Origin: Leptasterias polaris
Lineage: Eukaryota > Echinodermata > Asteroidea > Forcipulatida > Asteriidae
Assembly (NCBI GenBank): GCA_037783415.1
Contig: JAZGTN010000060.1
Coordinates: forward strand, 124,001-188,000
Direction of reading: 5' to 3'
Length of the DNA stretch: 64,000 bases
Positions within the stretch are counted from its first letter, which is position 1; each line of letters starts with the position of its first letter. The notes under the pieces were generated by a model, which saw only the letters and a program-made list of their open reading frames with translations, had not been told where the DNA came from and did no database searches. Made by a program: the position numbers and the translations under genes. Positions 11,508 through 22,660 of this stretch are shown here, piece by piece.

Positions 11508-11985
11508 AGCTCAGTATTTCAACGGCTGACATGCCAAAAATATAAAGGAACGAGAATTTCAGTTGCACGCAGATAGTTTTGCTTTGAACTCAAAATGTTG
11601 AGGATATTTTTGAGTATTGCTTTTCAAATTTAGCATTCTCCTTGTTTTGGTGAATTCCAACTCAAAATGTTGAACCGATTAGTCTTCTCTCGTGCGTGAT
11701 ATTATCTGTGTTGCTTAGTTAGAGAGCCTTGGATAAAGGCTAGCTGGCTTGTTGCCTGAAGTACAAGCTACAAATATACTCCTTATTATTTTGACATTTA
11801 TGTCTGCAGAGGAGTGAGTGGAAATAATTACTTTATACATTTTAGCCCATTCTGCCGGCGGTGGTTTGCTTCGGTAAAAACAGATGGCATGGAAATGAAT
11901 CAATACTATAGAAGTTTAACCTATGCTGAATTCAATAAGAGCAGACTGGAGCTCTTCCATAATGTGGTGCTGCACTCCGTGAACT
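11508..11985. other. No recognisable feature
   Basis: The only repetition is AACTCAAAATGTTGA, present twice (about 11588 and 11660). No gene evidence. Confidence 0.4.
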
Positions 11986-12267
11986 GGGCCCAATTTCAGA
12001 GAGCTGCTTAATGGTTTGCAAATTTTCGTACTAACTGTAGCAGAACAAATTGCTAAAGTATAAGCGTATTTCACAGGTTAGCAAGAAAATAAGGCGGCCA
12101 TCTTGCGCGTTCACCGTGGATTTGCATTGTTACGTCATTCATTTTCGTGCAGTAAGCACCGAAAGGTTAGCATGCCTTTTCCTGTGCTTACGGTTAGCAG
12201 AGCTATGAAATGAAACTCGCACGTAAGCACAGAATCGGCCGCTAAGCAGAGCTATGAAATTGGGCCC
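11986..12267. mobile_element. MITE family G copy 1 (GGGCCCAATTTC ends)
   Basis: The ends are GGGCCCAATTTCAGAGAGCT and the complement AGCTATGAAATTGGGCCC. Several internal TAAGCA/GCTTA repeats (CCGTAAGC/TTAGCAGAG) give sub-terminal inverted repeats. It is closely related to 42136-42425. Diverged relatives lie at 27.96-28.25 and 30.77-31.01 kb. Confidence 0.82.
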
Positions 12268-12341
12268 TATTAAATTAGGAGTGCTGACTTCCAGACGTGT
12301 GCAAACTTGGGCTCAATATTGTTTCCAAATAACCAATTAGT

Positions 12342-12490
12342 GGCCCTTTTCGAAATCACGGCTTTGGCTTTGGCTTTGGCTTCGGCTTTGTCAATTATTA
12401 AGAAGATGTGCGGTTTTCTTACGGGGCTTCATTCAGGCGGACGAATCCAAAGCCGGAGCCCAAACCCAAACTTTGGTTTCGAAAAGGCCC
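12342..12490. mobile_element. MITE family H copy 1 (GGCCCTTTTCGAAA ends)
   Basis: The left end GGCCCTTTTCGAAATCACGG is followed by CTTTGGC repeats. The right end is GGTTTCGAAAAGGCC after CCAAAGCCGGAGCC. The whole 149 bp can fold into one hairpin. A second copy lies at 48926-49076. Confidence 0.82.
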
Positions 12491-12602
12491 AATGTCATCA
12501 AGATGAGACAGTACGGAAACATAGTCTGGCCTCTATTTTCGGAGAATAGTCATTGTTAATGTTGCTCACAGGGAACACGACATGAGCATGCATGGGAAGA
12601 AA

Positions 12603-12792
12603 CAGTGGCGTAACCGGACATTTTCACTTGGGGGCGGGGGTAGGGCGAGGCGCAAGTGGGGGCATGGACATAGGCCCTTAATGCGTAGAACAAATCATTT
12701 GTGCATTTTAAATCTCATTTGGGTGGGGGAGGGAGGGGTCAGAACGGGAGAGGTGGAGGGGTGAGGGTCCGCCCCTGCTGGCTACGCCACTG
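12603..12792. mobile_element. hAT-like MITE with G-rich interior
   Basis: The ends are CAGTGGCGTAACC and GGCTACGCCACTG. The flanking octamers GGAAGAAA and AGAAGGAA match at 6 of 8 positions, consistent with an aged 8-bp duplication as in hAT elements. The interior is rich in GGGGG runs. A sister copy with the same CAGTGGCG end lies at 60085-60265. Confidence 0.72.
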
Positions 12793-13065
12793 AGAAGGAA
12801 CAACATTTGAATCAATATTTAGAAAACTAAACACGCTTCACTGACATCATGCATTTCCGAAAGAACCAAAAACCTCAAACATGTTTAAATGTTATATCCA
12901 GATCTACATAGGAAGAGGGCAGTTTTGTCCAGTGAGCAAAAATTGGCAGATAGTTTCTGTCTATTTGTAGCAAGAGTCATATGGAATTCAATACCCACCT
13001 ATTGTTTGTTTGCTTGTTTGTTTGTAATAATTTATTTATTGGCCATTATAAGTGTAGTATAAAAT

Positions 13066-13300
13066 CTCAAATAACACGCCGGAACTTGCTTGCCGGAAAT
13101 GCCATGACACTGTAACAGTATGGGTCACGATGTAAACATCTGTTACCTGATATAAATTATACAAGTACCAAAGGATGTTGCCCATTTGCATTTATCAACC
13201 TTGTATTCAGCAACTAAACTATAACCCTGTTCTTAAATGTAGCCCGTGAAACTATATTTTCAAAAACACGCCGGAACTTGCCTGCCGGAAATGCAACTAC
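13066..13300. repeat. Spaced direct repeat, period about 193 bp
   Basis: ACACGCCGGAACTTGC(T/C)TGCCGGAAATGC occurs at about 13073 and again near 13266. The intervening GTTGCCCATTTGCATTTATC...TTCTTAAATGTAGCCC segment has a diverged relative at about 15770-15842, so a dispersed repeat is involved. Confidence 0.6.
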
Positions 13301-13510
13301 AATTTACTGTACTAGGTCAAGGTGTAAAACATTCAACAACTGTTCGAGTCATGTCACACCAGGCAATTTACAGGCAACCAGTTCCAGGCAATCTCCTACA
13401 AGAAGAGAATCCATGAATATTCAAATGTTCACATACTATTTAATGGGGTCGTAACTCGTAAGACAATGTTTAAAAAAAAAATACTCATGTGCTACCAAAG
13501 TAGACTTGTT

Positions 13511-13642
13511 GACAAGTCGTTAATGATGGTCGCGGTGGGTCGAGGCGCGTGTGGTGCTGTAGCGTAATAAAGAATGCTCTCGCGAGATCACTGCTCTCGC
13601 GCGAAGTTGCTGGCTGCCGACTCTTCGTCATTAACGACTTGT
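13511..13642. mobile_element. MITE family J copy 1 (ACAAGTCGTTAATG ends)
   Basis: The arms GACAAGTCGTTAATGATG and CGTCATTAACGACTTGTG enclose a CG-rich centre with CTCTCGCGAGATCACTGCTC. The same arms and centre recur, inverted, at 15536-15653. Confidence 0.8.
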
Positions 13643-14039
13643 GAAACCCGAATACTGTACGTATTCATTTATTCAGGTACGAACGCAGTATACATTACGG
13701 TTGCTGTAGAGACGATCATTGAGACGAGTCCATTTTATCTGAGGGTATAGTACTAATTTTAGTTACTGTGAATGCGATAAATGCTTGCACTTGAGACATC
13801 TGTGAGTGTGTTTTCTGTGTGTTAACTCCTTCATTAATTTAGTCACTAAAGACATAAAGTAAACTTATTTTAAAATGCATTATTATATAACTGTTTAAGA
13901 TGTGTGTTTTGCCTCATAAAAATAAATAATGCCTACCGTGGATAGTTACTGATCCGCACCAATCCTTAAACCCGATGTATTCTACAGTGATGTGTATTAA
14001 GTGTGTATTATAAACAACGAACACGGAAACCAGTCAACT
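13643..14039. other. No recognisable feature
   Basis: AT-rich sequence. Nothing recognised. Confidence 0.4.
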
Positions 14040-14160
14040 CGCCCCCCTAGCAAAGTCGCCAATTACAAAAAACACATGTACAAAGTCACCAACTATAAAG
14101 TCGCCCCCTAGCAAAGTCGCCCCATGACATACAAACTCGTCCCCTCTCATAGTCGCCCTT
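14040..14160. repeat. Degenerate AAAGTCGCC array
   Basis: At least six loosely spaced units of (A/G)(A/C)AGTCGCC(C) with CTAGC or CAAC spacers. It leads straight into the next array. Confidence 0.65.
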
Positions 14161-14715
14161 CACAATTTAACAAACTTGTGTGATTGGATTTCAGGGCAAC
14201 GAAAGCTATCTTTTAAGGGAACAAAAGCTAGCTATCTTGTGGGACTGAAAGTAGAATTTTTGGGAACAAAATCTCATTGCGAAGGAACGAGAGCGTATAA
14301 TTATTTAGGGAACGAAAGCATATTTCGGACGAATGAAAGTATATTTCGGGCAACTAATTCAAAGTCGTATTTCGTTGAAACGAAAGCTTGTTTTTAGGGA
14401 TAGAAATCTCCTTTCGGTGGAAAAATTCATTTTTATTGAATGAAAGCATATTTTGAGCGAACGAAAGTATATTTTGTTCGAACAAAATTATATTTCGAGG
14501 AAACGATTGCGTATCTTTCAGGGAATAAAAGCGTATTTCTGGGTAAAGAAAGCGTGTTCGAGGGAACAAAAACGTATTTTCTAAGAAAAATCTATTTCGT
14601 TACCTAGAAAAACACAACTGTAGTTTACAAATTTAAAAAAATATTATTTAATGTGACAAAATTATATTTTGATTGAATTAAATAATATTTTGAGAAAACG
14701 AAATTACTTTGTTGG
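14161..14715. repeat. Degenerate ~24-bp tandem array (GGAACGAAAGC)
   Basis: About 20 diverged units of the type GGGAACGAAAGCGTATTTT, with variable spacing. Stop codons occur in the frames, so the 73-codon and 71-codon open frames across it look like by-products. Confidence 0.75.
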
Positions 14716-15535
14716 AATTTTGTGTGTCGAGATATGGAAAAAGAAATTCCGAGTGAGAATTTTTTTTTCACATTTTAATTTGTAGTTTATTTTTCACCTG
14801 TTCCTTCAGGGGCTCTGGTTTTTTGTGTTTTTTTTGTTTGGGGGGGGGGGGGGCGGGCTCGTTTTTGTCACACAAATTGTTTAACCTAATTGCACCGTCA
14901 ATATAAGAGTGGTATTCCTATTTATTGGCACAAATCGGGGGAAGGAACGTACACCGAGCATTGAAACGTTGCGATTTTAAAACAGCGGATTCGATCAGCG
15001 AGGTTTACCGACTAACCAACCCGCAATGACAAGGTAGTTGGTGGTCTGGCTCCCTACCCCTCCCACATGTTCATGAGCTTCCAGGTACAGCTATCTCTTG
15101 GATAGGGGGTTTCCGTCGCGCTGAGCCCCGCCGAGAGAAACTCTGCGTGCCAGCTACACGATTTGCCCGTGTGTTATACCATGGTTATACGTACGTCCCC
15201 ACACGCTGTGCACTGTCAAACACGCTTCCGTTACTCGGACTCTCTGAAATAAAATCTTACGTTCGATTTTTTGTACTTATTTACAAGTTGTACCCATAAT
15301 TTGAATACGTATTTTCTTTTGTCAAATACTCATGAACACAATCACTCTCATCACTCAGTGTTTGGTTGATCGTGCATGATCAAAGCAACATAAAACTCCA
15401 TCCAGTACAGGATTTAATGTTTAATATTCATCTACAGTTTGAATATTCATAGTATAACGAAATTGACCAATCAGATGCGTCCGTACGAAATCGGCTGAAG
15501 TGCCCATAGGCCGTGCACAAACCGCCTGCGGGTTT
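14716..15535. other. No gene seen; G homopolymer
   Basis: T-rich then G12-type run at about 14840-14853. The region 15040-15190 is GC-richer and unique-looking, with no recognised product. Confidence 0.4.
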
Positions 15536-15653
15536 CACAAGTCGGTAAATGTGACCAGTCTTGAGAGCAGTAATCTCGCACAGAGCAGCCCTCTCGCGGG
15601 ATATTGCGAGAAAGCCGTTCCGCTATCACCGCGACAGACATTTAACGACTTGT
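15536..15653. mobile_element. MITE family J copy 2
   Basis: The arms CACAAGTCGGTAAATGTG and ACATTTAACGACTTGT enclose AGCAGTAATCTCGC...CTCTCGCGGGATATTGCGAG. It is the inverted counterpart of the copy at 13.5 kb and is more diverged. Confidence 0.75.
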
Positions 15654-16950
15654 CCGCAAGTCTACTACCAAAGTGGTCATGCAGCATGCACTGCAGTAGG
15701 TTGCCTCCACGTAGCCCGTCAAAGTTGCCTCGTGTGACAAGGCCCTTATTACACACACATAAATTATACTCATGGGGTTGTGCCATTTGCATTAGCAACC
15801 TCATTTGGCAACTTAAATGTAACAAGATTCTTAGATGTAGCCCAGGTCTAGGCTACCTCAAGGTACCACACACATGATGTTTCCTTACGAAAAGATAAGG
15901 TAGTCCTAATTTGAATTGAGGCAAAAGCTAGCCTCTTTCGATATCCGATATTAAAATAAGCCCGGTATGAATGTGCACACAATCCTTGACACAACAAACT
16001 GTTTCTGTCACTCAAAAGGTGACCACGAGTTTGATGGACTTTTCACAGCTTGGCTTGGTGGTTTTTATGTTGAAAACCAGAGGATGGACGTGAATTCACT
16101 CTGCCAAAGGAAGAGGAAACCTTTTTGATAGCGGGCATTTTACAAAATTGATACCGATAACATCAAAAGCTTCACTCAATTTAATGGATATCTATCACAG
16201 CCTATAGGATAAACCTCGCACACACATATAGGAACTTTATAGAGCTACAAAACGGAAGGCCTGTTGGGTTAATTGCAGATTTTACTCGGCAAGATTGACA
16301 ACAGATTGGAAAAAGTCTAAAGTGTATTTCAAATACTGCCAAATTATCTTGCGGTAACCGAAACGCCTAGTCCCTGACAAATCCATCGAAGATTTCTATC
16401 CTTTCTATATCTGCAGTGTTTATCACGGGCAAGATTATATTTTAAAAAAAAGTTCCGAATGGAGATAGATTTACAAATGCATTGTGGAGTCACTACCCTC
16501 ACGGTGAGTTGAATCCGGGCTCTGGAAAAATCTAGAGACGGCTACAGCAAGTCCCTGGATTTCTCATCTCAGCACCCCACCCCTCTTTTTATCGGGAGCG
16601 TGAAATTGACTGCTATAAGGTGTCAAATACTGTATGCGCTGAATACTTAATATCACCTGTATAAGCTTGATTGATATGAGCATTTGGCTGAATGTTTAGT
16701 GTTGCAATATCTAACTCTGAAACAGGTTGATCGATTACAGACAGGTTGATGATTATTTAGAAAACGGAATTTTGAACCCAAAAGACAAAGGAAATGATTG
16801 ATAATTAATATTGATTGGTTCTTATATTATAGCACATAATCCTAGCTAGATCAAGACAATTTACAACATAATTATCTTTGGTTATCGGGTATATTTTTAG
16901 ACCATTCATTTGACTTTCTCAACTCCCTGGGGAGCATACTTAAAGCTGCT
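15654..16950. other. No gene; diverged dispersed repeat
   Basis: About 15690-15850 matches the 13.16-13.25 kb segment (TGCCATTTGCATT, TTCTTAGATGTAGCCC). About 15955-16110 (ATGAATGTGCACACAATCC, CACTCAAAA) has a diverged direct relative at about 17315-17460. The rest is unrecognised. Confidence 0.45.
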
Positions 16951-17160
16951 TAAATTAGCGCTAAGGGGTTAATCCAACACAACACTGTCGCATCCCTCTA
17001 CGGTACCCATTATTATATACACCTGGGTTAATAGAAGCAATTATGGTTTAGTGTCTTGCTCAAGGACACAAGTGTCGTGACCAGTAATCGAACCCACACT
17101 CCGATGATTCAACATCAGAACTTGTGTCCGATGCAGTAGACCGCTCGGCCACGACACATC
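16951..17160 (-). mobile_element. tRNA-Leu-headed SINE, 3'-truncated
   Basis: Read on the minus strand from 17160: GTGTCGTGGCCGAGCGGTC (box A), a Leu-like anticodon arm, GGGTTCGATTACTGG (box B), then TGTCCTTGAGCAAGACACT and CATAATTGCTTC. The head pairs partly as a tRNA (GTGTCG/CGACAC), but the T stem is poor. It lacks the central and tail parts seen at 8.6-8.9 kb. Confidence 0.75.
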
Positions 17161-18485
17161 ACTAAAAGAAAAACCGCTTAGCTTCATTCTGAAAGCTCAT
17201 TGATTAGAAAGTTCCCCAAGAGAAATATTTTTCTGAAATACTGTCAAAGTCGGGTGAACTGCATTTTAAAGACGGCATTATGCATTCACTTATTCCGATT
17301 GTCTCAACCGAAATAAGCAAGATATGAACGTGCATACAATCCCTGATTAATTGTAAAACATTTTTGTTGTTTTCACTCAAAAACATCACCGAAAGTTTCA
17401 CGTGGCTGTTGTATGACGAATTATTGAAAACTAGAAGATGGTAGTAAATCTATAAAGATGTGAGGTCCGTTTTGTGGCTGATTTGACCAGAAAATAATAA
17501 TTTAGCTTTAATTTTAAAAGCTTTTTGTATAGGTTCGAGAAAGTTGATAATCTTTCATATATTGCACGAAAAACCGCTAACTATAATTGGTAGTTAAATA
17601 AAACTAAAACTTAATTATGTCGCGAACCTGACATCCTCTCACATTCAGACAATTTTGCATGTTACATGTATTTTGTGCATTGTCCGTAGCATAAACGAAA
17701 GTTGCTTTTATATGTTTGCGTTTTGAAACAGCATCATCTGTCAAAATTTCTCCAGAGAAAACATTTTAAAAAGACATTCTTTCGGCAAAAAACAAATCAT
17801 GCAAACTTAAATATTTCCAAAAAATAACGATTGCACATTTTCTTTGAGATACACCTCCTGTATTATCGATGCCGGTGCAATGCAAACCAAGATTTCTTTC
17901 TGCAACGTTCATTACATGCTGTTGCATTTTAATATTATTCAGAAGAACGTAAAAACACCATTGAATGCTATTTTCACATTAATCTATGTTTTTTTAAAAC
18001 TGGGGTGAGTGAACGCAAAACAAAAGAAGAAAAAAAAGGGGGGGGGGAGTCAAACAAACTCACTGGGTAGTTCATCTTCTCAAACAAGCTGTATCTCTTG
18101 AGTAGAATATATGAACGACAACTAAAAGACAATTAAAAACGTCAAGAGCAACCTTCAAATGATGCATAATTTAACAGAAACATATCCAACCATTTAAAAA
18201 TGAATGGCATGTAAATCTCTGCTAATGCGCAGGGCCACCCTCCCTAGAGCATGATGCGTTATTTTGCATCAATTATTTTCTTCGTGTGTACGTGACGGGG
18301 TGAGCCATTGATGTAGTATGCGGAAAGCCAACAAACGGGTTTAGACCTTCAACTTCTTCCCTATTTTGTGAAGTAAGCTAAGCTTTCAAAAAAAACAAAA
18401 ACTCCCCGGTTTTTTGTTGAAAACATGACCACCTCACAAGTCTTAATAAAATCCAAAACAATAAAATCTTATACGAAAGCCAATA
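17161..18485. other. No gene; one diverged repeat copy
   Basis: 17315-17460 is a diverged partner of 15955-16110. An A/G-rich tract lies at about 18026-18048. Nothing else recognised. Confidence 0.4.
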
Positions 18486-18643
18486 GATCGATCCATTAAG
18501 CCCCGCCTCCTTACGAGTTGACCAATCACAGCCACGAAACCTGATCACCATTAGTGCAAAGATCACCAAACAGCTCAAATGGTGATCAGATTTCGCGGTT
18601 GTGATTGGTCAATGAGAAATGGGCGTGGCTTAATGGATCGGTG
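18486..18643. mobile_element. Near-perfect hairpin MITE (~158 bp)
   Basis: Arms of about 70 bp run inward from GATCGATCCATTAAGCC and its complement GGCTTAATGGATCGG. They include GACCAATCACAGCC against GTTGTGATTGGTC and CTGATCACCATT against AATGGTGATCAG. A short loop remains. Transcribed RNA would fold into a long stem. Confidence 0.85.
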
Positions 18644-18664
18644 TATTAACGCCAACAGAAAATA

Positions 18665-19085
18665 GAGTTTGAATCCGTCATTACGAATTTATATTCCTTT
18701 ATAACGGATTCTTACTCCTGTATAACAGATTCGCAATCATCAGTTATTATTAATTCTTAATCCTTTATAACGAGTTCCGAATCCGTTATTACTGTGTCCC
18801 CAGTCCGTTTTTACGGAAACCTAATCCAACGGATTTGAAATTACATTGAACTCACAATCCTTTATTACGGATTCACAGTCCGTTATTAAAGATTCCCAAC
18901 AGGGATTTCGCAATGCGCAATAATGAATTCACAATTCTTTACGAATTCGCAGAGCGTTATAATGAATTCACATTGCATTATCATGGATTCTCAATCTGTT
19001 ATTATGAATTCACAATACTTTTATTAAGGATTCAAAATCCGTTTAAAGGATTCACAAACAGGGTTCCTCTTCGCGAGTAACGGAC
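18665..19085. repeat. Degenerate ~23-bp array (AATCCGTTATTACGGATTC)
   Basis: About 17 diverged units resembling ATTCACAATCCGTTATTACG. Many units are themselves quasi-palindromic (AATCCGTTATTACGGATT). Spacing drifts from about 20 to 30 bp. Confidence 0.75.
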
Positions 19086-19278
19086 TTGAAATGTATTTAT
19101 TATTGGCACAAGAAGTATAGCCTTCTTCGCTTTTAAGTTACATCAATGAATAGGCTTACTTAGAAGTTATAATTGCACGCGTTTTTCATTCCATCGATGA
19201 TTGGATTAATGAAAAAAAAATAATAATCGGCTTTAAATTCCAAATGCTCAGATGTTTTGTCAAATCCAAACCCTTATA

Positions 19279-19685
19279 TTAAAGGTAGGGTCGTAGACTG
19301 GTTCTTGTCAACGAATGATTTATAGAGAAAATTATTTAGAAAGATAAAAGAAGTCACATGTGAAAGTTTCTACTGAGAAAACAGCAACAAAACTGTCACA
19401 CGCGTGTTTTGTACAAGAACGTCGAATCCATCCACGTTTAGCGAGGTGGCAGCGGGTACCAACCGCATCTCTGGCCGCAGCATTCGCGAAGGGACACCAA
19501 TCCTAAGAAATCTAAGAAAAGATTCATGCATGATTTTGGTGACAAACAAAAATCCAAACTATATTACTTCGAAGAAAATCCTTTCTCAAAAAAATAAACT
19601 ATCAACAGATGAAGTGCTTCTCCCAGGTTAATTTTTGTGGTCATTAATTTGTTGAGTATTTACCAATCTATGATTCTGCCTTTAA
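19279..19685. mobile_element. TTAA MITE, family D copy 2
   Basis: TTAA lies at 19279-19282 and 19682-19685. The ends are TTAAAGGTAGGGTCGTAG and ACCAATCTATGATTCTGCC then TTTAA. The centre has GAATCCATCCACGTTTAGCG and GGGTACCAACCGCATCT. Confidence 0.8.
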
Positions 19686-20718
19686 ACCCAAACGCTCATG
19701 TGTTCAGTGCGTTTGTAATCAAGACACTCCTCGGTAAGTAATCCCCCTTGTTTTGCTTCAAGCGAAGTGAATCTCTGTCCATAACCTTTTGTTTTGAATG
19801 TAATTAAGTCAGCAGAGAAACCGAATTAAGCGAGTAGGTGGCAGTCAGTCACGTTTGCATATACCGCAAGTATGTCAACAATCGGAGTTATGTTTTCAAT
19901 ATCATGGACTGGTGGACTTTAGACAAAATGGTTAGAGGTCAACAATGTGTTTTGGTCATGGCTAATATAATAATTTCAAGTAAATAAACAAAGAGTGTGA
20001 TTCCTTTGACACTGTGAATTCTCATCTAGTATTTATTAGAATCTAATCCAGACAAATTATTTACATCTGCAATATAATTTGTTTGCTTTCTCACACCTGT
20101 CAAATGGAAGTCCACAATTTTAAACAGACTTAGGATATTTTGAGAAAATTATATAGATGAGGTCATAATTTCAGCCAACACATATCAATAAATAACCAAA
20201 ATATTTTGCCTTTAATTATTTCCACAATTATGATCCCGATCGCTTAACCGTTTAGTGACCCCACGAGTTTGGATCTCCCGCCATTTTGTTTAACCACCGG
20301 GGAGTGCAAGTGCATCAAAACAGCTAATTTAAAACCCATCAATGTTTTTTAGTTTCTGAGGTAAAAACCTTCTCGTAGAAAGACGTAAACCTTGACTATT
20401 AAATAATATGCGGGGAACAAACGTTTTCAAACACGATAGGCATACCTGCAGGAAGGTAATTCACACATCTAATTAGCATAAATTGCCCCCAGATATGTTC
20501 CCATATTGTTTTCCATATCTGATGTATCAATGGTAGAGCAGAGCAAATTAAAGGGTGAACCTACATGATTATGGTCACACTCTAATTTGACGCATGACAC
20601 CCAGCACATCAACAAAGGTACAATCTCCATGCAGTGGTATTTATTTCGCCCGTAAGCAAACTATCCCAGGTCAAATATAGTGCACCGGGTCAAACCCGGA
20701 TTCCTTGTCCCCAGGGGG
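19686..20718. other. No recognisable feature
   Basis: AT-rich, unique-looking. No repeat or gene recognised. Confidence 0.4.
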
Positions 20719-20915
20719 CTCTGACCCTCTTCCGGGTCACTCTGACCCTCTTCCGGGTCACTCTGACCCTCTTCCGGGTCACTCTGACCCTCTTCCGGGT
20801 CCCCCGACCCTCTTCCGGGTCACTCCGACCCTCTTCCAGGTCACTCTGACCCTCTTCCGGGTCACTCTGACCCTCTGCCGGGTCACTCTGACCCTCTTCA
20901 GGGTCATTCTTACCC
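20719..20915. repeat. 21-bp minisatellite with GGTCAnnnTGACC palindromes
   Basis: About nine tandem copies of CTCTGACCCTCTTCCGGGTCA. Unit joins create GGGTCACTCTGACCC, which contains GGTCACTCTGACC. I count six exact copies, starting at or near 20734, 20755, 20776, 20838, 20859 and 20880, and three imperfect ones. The array encodes LTLFRVT or SDPLPGH heptads in two frames, as any 21-bp repeat would, and I do not regard those as genes. Degenerate GGGTCATT remnants continue to about 21035. Confidence 0.93.
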
Positions 20916-22267
20916 AGAAAGTGGTTTATAACGAATGGGAGTTTATCTCTGATTCTGCATCATTTTGACTGATTTCTGGGTCATTTGGACACAGGTTCCG
21001 GGTCATTAGGCCTACAGACCAAGAAATGGGTCAGGCCCAATACGGGACAAAAGTGAAATTGAATTTATAACAATTTGTCACGTATTTTGTAGGGTTTTAT
21101 ACAAATATAATTTCAAAAGAAGATTTGATTTCATAAGAAGTCTTCGCTTGACTTGTTATATCATTTTCGATACGCGTGAGACTTGCAGTCTATTTATGGA
21201 AAAGCAGGTGGACATTTTAAGCTTCCCGCGTACGCACTGTTCCAATCCAAACAGCATGGAACGTTTTCCCGCCATTATTCGCTTACGGGAAAACTTTAAG
21301 ATGGTTTTGTTTGCGCATTGTTGGGAAATGTACCACAATAAATCATATTATCTCAAAAGTAAGTCTTATTTGATTCAGTTAAATGCAGACACGCGCAATC
21401 TAAATTTTCGGGTAAACTCTGCCCCAAAAATAAATAAATGACAAATAAATAAATAAATAAATTTGTATTCAATGTATATACTGTTAGTACGTGATTGCAA
21501 CTTGTTTTTAAGTTATTGACTGATCGTTGATGATAACTCCAGACCAGACTATAAAACACATATTTCCCGCCAGCTTGATTACAGACACATCTTTGTCATT
21601 AGCTTAAAATGCGACCACGCACCCTAGATGCATAAATCTCAATCGCGAGCAGATAGTGGTCTGCAGCTGACGCAGCCCGGTGGATGGATCGGTGGATTCT
21701 CGTCCGAGTAACGCCGTATATTTGTCCTGGATGACGCAGTTCGTAAATCTACTCCGACACCTCTGTCAGTAAACAGGCGTTACACTACACCGTGCTGTGC
21801 ACCAACTCGTCCAAAGATGATGCTCTTAACGGTGTTGTGTGTTGAGAACACGGGTGCCCTAGATTAGCGGCTGCGTCAGACGAAACGGAGAATAAAATGC
21901 TATGGACTGGACAGTAAACAGTGTGGGAACAAGGCTTTGCCGGGTTTATTTTTAGGGACATTTGAGGCTCGTAAACAACAGATTATTTTCTTAGGGCCAG
22001 GGAAAGACAAAGAGGGTAAACGAGGACGACTCTGACTAATGATTTATTGATAAATGTTCCTAATATAGATAGCCTCCTTTGACGGCCGCAGATCTTAGGT
22101 TTAACAGATTCTTTGGTGTAAACAAATTGCATCAGGCATCATACCCCTCGTTTTGAATCTTTATCTGCCTGTACAATGACAGCGAATAGCATTTCCTTAA
22201 TCTCAAATAGTTCTTTTAAAAGTTTGAAAACAAAGTAAAAGAATGTTACTTAAAGGAAATGAATGAC
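20916..22267. other. No gene recognised; GC-richer segment
   Basis: GGGTCATT remnants lie at 20975-21035. An AAAT microsatellite sits at about 21430-21463. 21600-21900 is noticeably richer in GC and CpG and unique-looking, as a promoter or 5' exon might be, but no product is recognised. Confidence 0.35.
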
Positions 22268-22600
22268 TTAAAGGTACATACAGGATTGGTAGATCCGACA
22301 ACATAGTCGGAGACAGTGTTCATGTTTTGTGTAATCAACCATATAGACCCTATAAAATAACAAACCTGCGAACATTTTGGCTTAATCCGTTGTGTGAGTC
22401 AGGAGAAAATAGTGAAAAACCATGCACAATTTCAGCATGCAAGCACAATGTCCTAAATTTCGGTTGTAACAGTTAATACAGTTTTTTTTCGAATAGTGAC
22501 TCGATTTCAGAGAGAATTATTTCACAGACAAAAATGGTTCTGGTATGAACTCAGACTAAAATATTAAACAATGATGTATATAATCATTACCAATCCTGAA
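22268..22600. mobile_element. TTAA MITE, family B copy 3
   Basis: The left end is TTAAAGGTACATACAGGATT (TTAA 22268-22271). The right end is ATTACCAATCCTGAATTATG with a degraded target. The interior AGTGTTCATGTTTTGTGTAA and TGTGTGAGTCAGGAGAAAAT match the 6.7 kb and 27 kb copies. Confidence 0.78.
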
Positions 22601-22637
22601 TTATGACTTACGTCCCAATAAAACCCAGTAAATAACC

Positions 22638-22660
22638 CCCCCCCCCCCCCCCCCCCCCCC
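22638..22660. repeat. Poly-C run
   Basis: A C homopolymer of about 23 bases followed by A/C-rich sequence. One of many G or C runs in this window; length may be unreliable in assembly. Confidence 0.8.

Noticed and set aside
20634..20968. Protein with LTLFRVT or SDPLPGH heptad repeats
   Set aside because: The peptides arise from the 21-bp minisatellite in two frames at once. There is no unique domain or splice context.
21600..21960. Promoter or first exon
   Set aside because: The segment is GC- and CpG-richer, but I see no TATA/Inr arrangement, long frame or splice donor convincing enough to call.
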